Source: Planctomycetaceae bacterium
GTDB taxonomy: Bacteria; Planctomycetota; Planctomycetia; Pirellulales; UBA1268
DNA: 7,152 nucleotides
Reading direction: 5' to 3'
Assembly (NCBI GenBank): GCA_947464585.1
Contig: CANHYS010000100.1
Location: forward strand, 1-7,152
The notes under the pieces are model-generated. The model saw only the letters and a list, made by a program, of their open reading frames with translations. It ran no database searches and was not told the origin of the DNA. Shown here one piece after another: positions 6,099-7,152 of this stretch. Both the position numbers and the translations under genes were made by a program. How positions within the stretch are numbered: position 1 is the stretch's first letter; each line of letters starts with the position of its first letter.

Positions 6099-6596
6099 CT
6101 ACAGATCACTCGCAGGCAGGATCACCGCATCGATGACGTGGATGACACCGTTGCTGGTCTTGATGTCGGTCTTGGTGACGTTCGACATACCCTTGGCAGT
6201 GCCAACCTTCACCCCACCATCAGTGCTGATTTTCACGGTCGATCCGCCGGCAGTCTTGGCCTCCTTGAGCTTCACCACATCCGCCGCCATGACCGATCCG
6301 GGAACGACGTGGAGCAGGAGGATCGCCTTGAGCTTGCCTTTATTTTCCGGCTTCAGCAGGGTTTCCACCGTACCAGCGGGGAGCTTCGCAAAGGCCTCAT
6401 CGGTCGGTGCGAACACCGTGAACGGACCGGCTCCCTTGAGCGTATCGACAAGTTCAGCGGCTCCAAGGGCCGCCGCGAGGGTCTTGAACGTGCCGGCTCC
6501 AACCGCTGTTTCGACAATGTCGGCAGCCTTCAAGCCAGCCGAGCCGAACAGCATGATGGCCGCCGCAAAAAAAGCAGTCGCAATTCGAGTGTGCAT
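6099..6596 (-). CDS. Secreted fasciclin (FAS1)-domain protein
   Basis: A 165-residue protein with a Sec signal peptide: a basic start (MHTR), a hydrophobic core (about 5-18) and probable cleavage after LKA at residue 24. The rest is one FAS1 domain. Its H1 motif [11 protein letters not shown] (59-69), the central LLHVVPG (94-100) and the H2 motif [13 protein letters not shown] (149-161) are all intact. FAS1 domains mediate adhesion or matrix binding; bacterial single-domain secreted forms are common but their ligands are mostly unknown. The start at 6596 is fixed by a good ribosome binding site and the signal peptide; the upstream ATG at 6686 would bury the signal. It is a single-gene transcription unit, with a promoter ending about 38 bases upstream and a terminator after the stop. 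Nothing ties it directly to the glycan genes, though both act at the cell surface. Confidence 0.94.
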   Translation of the reverse strand: MHTRIATAFFAAAIMLFGSAGLKAADIVETAVGAGTFKTLAAALGAAELVDTLKGAGPFTVFAPTDEAFAKLPAGTVETLLKPENKGKLKAILLLHVVPGSVMAADVVKLKEAKTAGGSTVKISTDGGVKVGTAKGMSNVTKTDIKTSNGVIHVIDAVILPASDL

Positions 6597-6602
6597 CGAG
6601 AA

Positions 6603-6608
6603 CTCTCC
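6603..6608 (-). promoter_or_regulatory. Ribosome binding site of the fasciclin gene
   Basis: GGAGAG on the minus strand lies 6 bases before the ATG at 6596, an optimal arrangement that decides this start over the in-frame ATG at 6686. Confidence 0.8.
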
Positions 6609-6633
6609 AAGGATCAAAAGGGGAAACCGTCGA

Positions 6634-6662
6634 ACTATAGGGCCCTCCCCCCAACGAGGCAA
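6634..6662 (-). promoter_or_regulatory. Candidate sigma70-type promoter of the fasciclin gene
   Basis: On the minus strand TTGCCT (6662-6657), a 17-base spacer and TATAGT (6639-6634) match the consensus at 4 of 6 and 5 of 6 positions. Transcription would begin near 6627, giving a leader of about 30 bases that contains the ribosome binding site. It is the best promoter match seen in the window. Confidence 0.5.
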
Positions 6663-6700
6663 CACATGCGTCCGAGCGAAGCGCAACCGAAAATCGTTTT

Positions 6701-6724
6701 ACCAGTGACTTCATCGTCACTGGT
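6701..6724. repeat. Perfect 9-base inverted repeat upstream of the fasciclin promoter
   Basis: ACCAGTGAC (6701-6709) and GTCACTGGT (6716-6724) are perfect inverted repeats with a 6-base centre. No T-tract follows on either strand, so it is not a standard intrinsic terminator. It sits about 40 bases upstream of the predicted fasciclin -35, where an activator or repressor site would fit, and also downstream of csrA, where it could be a 3' hairpin. Confidence 0.55.
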
Positions 6725-6767
6725 GGGTTTCGCCACGCGCTATCACGACTTTTTTGAGGGGCCGTGC

Positions 6768-6793
6768 CGGGGGCGGGCCGTTGCCCGCCCCCG
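6768..6793. repeat. GC-rich 11-base perfect hairpin downstream of csrA
   Basis: CGGGGGCGGGC (6768-6778) and GCCCGCCCCCG (6783-6793) pair perfectly around a 4-base loop, giving a very stable structure 47 bases beyond the csrA stop. On the minus strand it is followed by C- and A-rich sequence, not T residues. It may stabilise the csrA 3' end or act as a terminator without a U-tract; it is not a canonical one. Confidence 0.5.
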
Positions 6794-6839
6794 AGACACT
6801 TCTCCGCCACCGTTTCACTGCCGTCAGTCTTCGGCTCGC

Positions 6840-7106
6840 CTAGTGCAAGACGGAAACGGCTCCGCTCATGGTCGCACGACTCCGCGGGCCTCGATCGCTC
6901 GCAAAGCCTGCGGCCGCAGCGGCGTGTTCGCCGTGGATTCGGTCCCACACCTCACGGCGATGGATCGGCATCGTGCTATCGGCTTCAAACCCACGCCGCC
7001 CCCCGCCCCCCTCGACCGACAGGATCGTGATCACCATCACCACCTCGTGATCATCAGGCCTTCCGATCACAACACTTTCGCGGTTCTTTCTGGTCAATAC
7101 CAACAT
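6840..7106 (-). CDS. csrA: CsrA-family translational regulator, extended and divergent
   Basis: An 88-residue protein. MLVLTRKNRESVVIG (1-15) is the canonical CsrA first strand and loop, including L4, and MPIHRREVWDRI (46-57) is the conserved last strand and helix. R50 is equivalent to the RNA-contacting R44 of E. coli CsrA. CsrA dimers bind GGA motifs in mRNA leaders and alter translation or decay. Oddities: about six extra residues after G15 (RPDDHEVV), and GGGGRRGFEAD (33-43) in place of the usual hydrophobic VRIG/VRLG strand, so two normally buried residues are Gly36 and Arg38. A 25-residue Ala/Arg/Ser-rich tail extends beyond the usual ~61-residue length. The start is backed by AAGAAGG 6 bases upstream. 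Family membership is clear; whether it still folds and binds RNA normally is open. Confidence 0.85.
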   Translation of the reverse strand: MLVLTRKNRESVVIGRPDDHEVVMVITILSVEGGGGRRGFEADSTMPIHRREVWDRIHGEHAAAAAGFASDRGPRSRATMSGAVSVLH

Positions 7107-7112
7107 GGGTCA

Positions 7113-7119
7113 CCTTCTT
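7113..7119 (-). promoter_or_regulatory. Ribosome binding site of csrA
   Basis: AAGAAGG on the minus strand lies 6 bases before the ATG at 7106. The visible leader further upstream contains two GGA triplets in CTGGATGGATCC (about 7139-7128), the core of CsrA target sites, but they are not in the ribosome binding site itself. The csrA promoter is outside the window. Confidence 0.65.
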
Positions 7120-7152
7120 CATGGTTGCGGATCCATCCAGGAAAAGTTCAGC

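Noticed and set aside
6133..6708. Plus-strand open frame of 191 codons opposite the fasciclin gene
   Set aside because: Ser/Thr/Val-rich mirror of the FAS1 coding sequence without a ribosome binding site or family features.
7056..7127. Short out-of-frame ORF (22 codons) starting upstream of csrA and overlapping its start, as a leader peptide
   Set aside because: Its ATG has no own ribosome binding site, it covers the csrA one, and the peptide has no distinguishing feature; chance is the simpler explanation.

Overview
The window looks like a chromosomal segment of a moderately GC-rich bacterium, most likely a planctomycete. That guess rests on an extended CsrA with extra residues between its first strands, a small secreted fasciclin-domain protein, weak or absent Shine-Dalgarno sites before several genes, and degenerate glycosyltransferases next to a sulfotransferase. 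It is an inference from protein style, not a measured placement.

Left part (1-1456, minus strand): a TetR-family regulator is followed by a gene that runs off the left edge. That second gene is open for at least 246 codons. It reads as a sugar-nucleotidyltransferase-like domain, with the beginning of what may be a fused small-molecule kinase domain. A 331-base gap (1457-1787) separates the regulator from the divergent glycosyltransferase genes. It holds a candidate regulator promoter and an imperfect palindrome that could be the operator.

Middle part (1788-4831, plus strand): three glycosyltransferase genes lie in a row. They are a GT11-like (alpha-1,2-fucosyltransferase-type) protein, a protein of the GT23/O-fucosyltransferase type, and a GT-A fold GT2-type enzyme. 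The last two are stop-to-start coupled. Facing them, 21 bases away, is a minus-strand sulfotransferase (4853-5971). Together with the nucleotidyltransferase-like gene, these make a plausible cassette for building and sulfating a surface or secreted glycan, possibly a fucosylated one. Donor, acceptor and product cannot be read from the sequence.

Right part (5972-7152, minus strand): a clear Rho-independent terminator (6039-6074) ends a secreted fasciclin-domain gene that has its own good promoter and ribosome binding site. Upstream of it lies a csrA-like gene, and the spacer between them holds two perfect inverted repeats. These genes look like ordinary neighbours of the glycan cassette and are insulated from it by the terminator.

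No tRNA, rRNA, CRISPR array, transposase or insertion-sequence end was seen.
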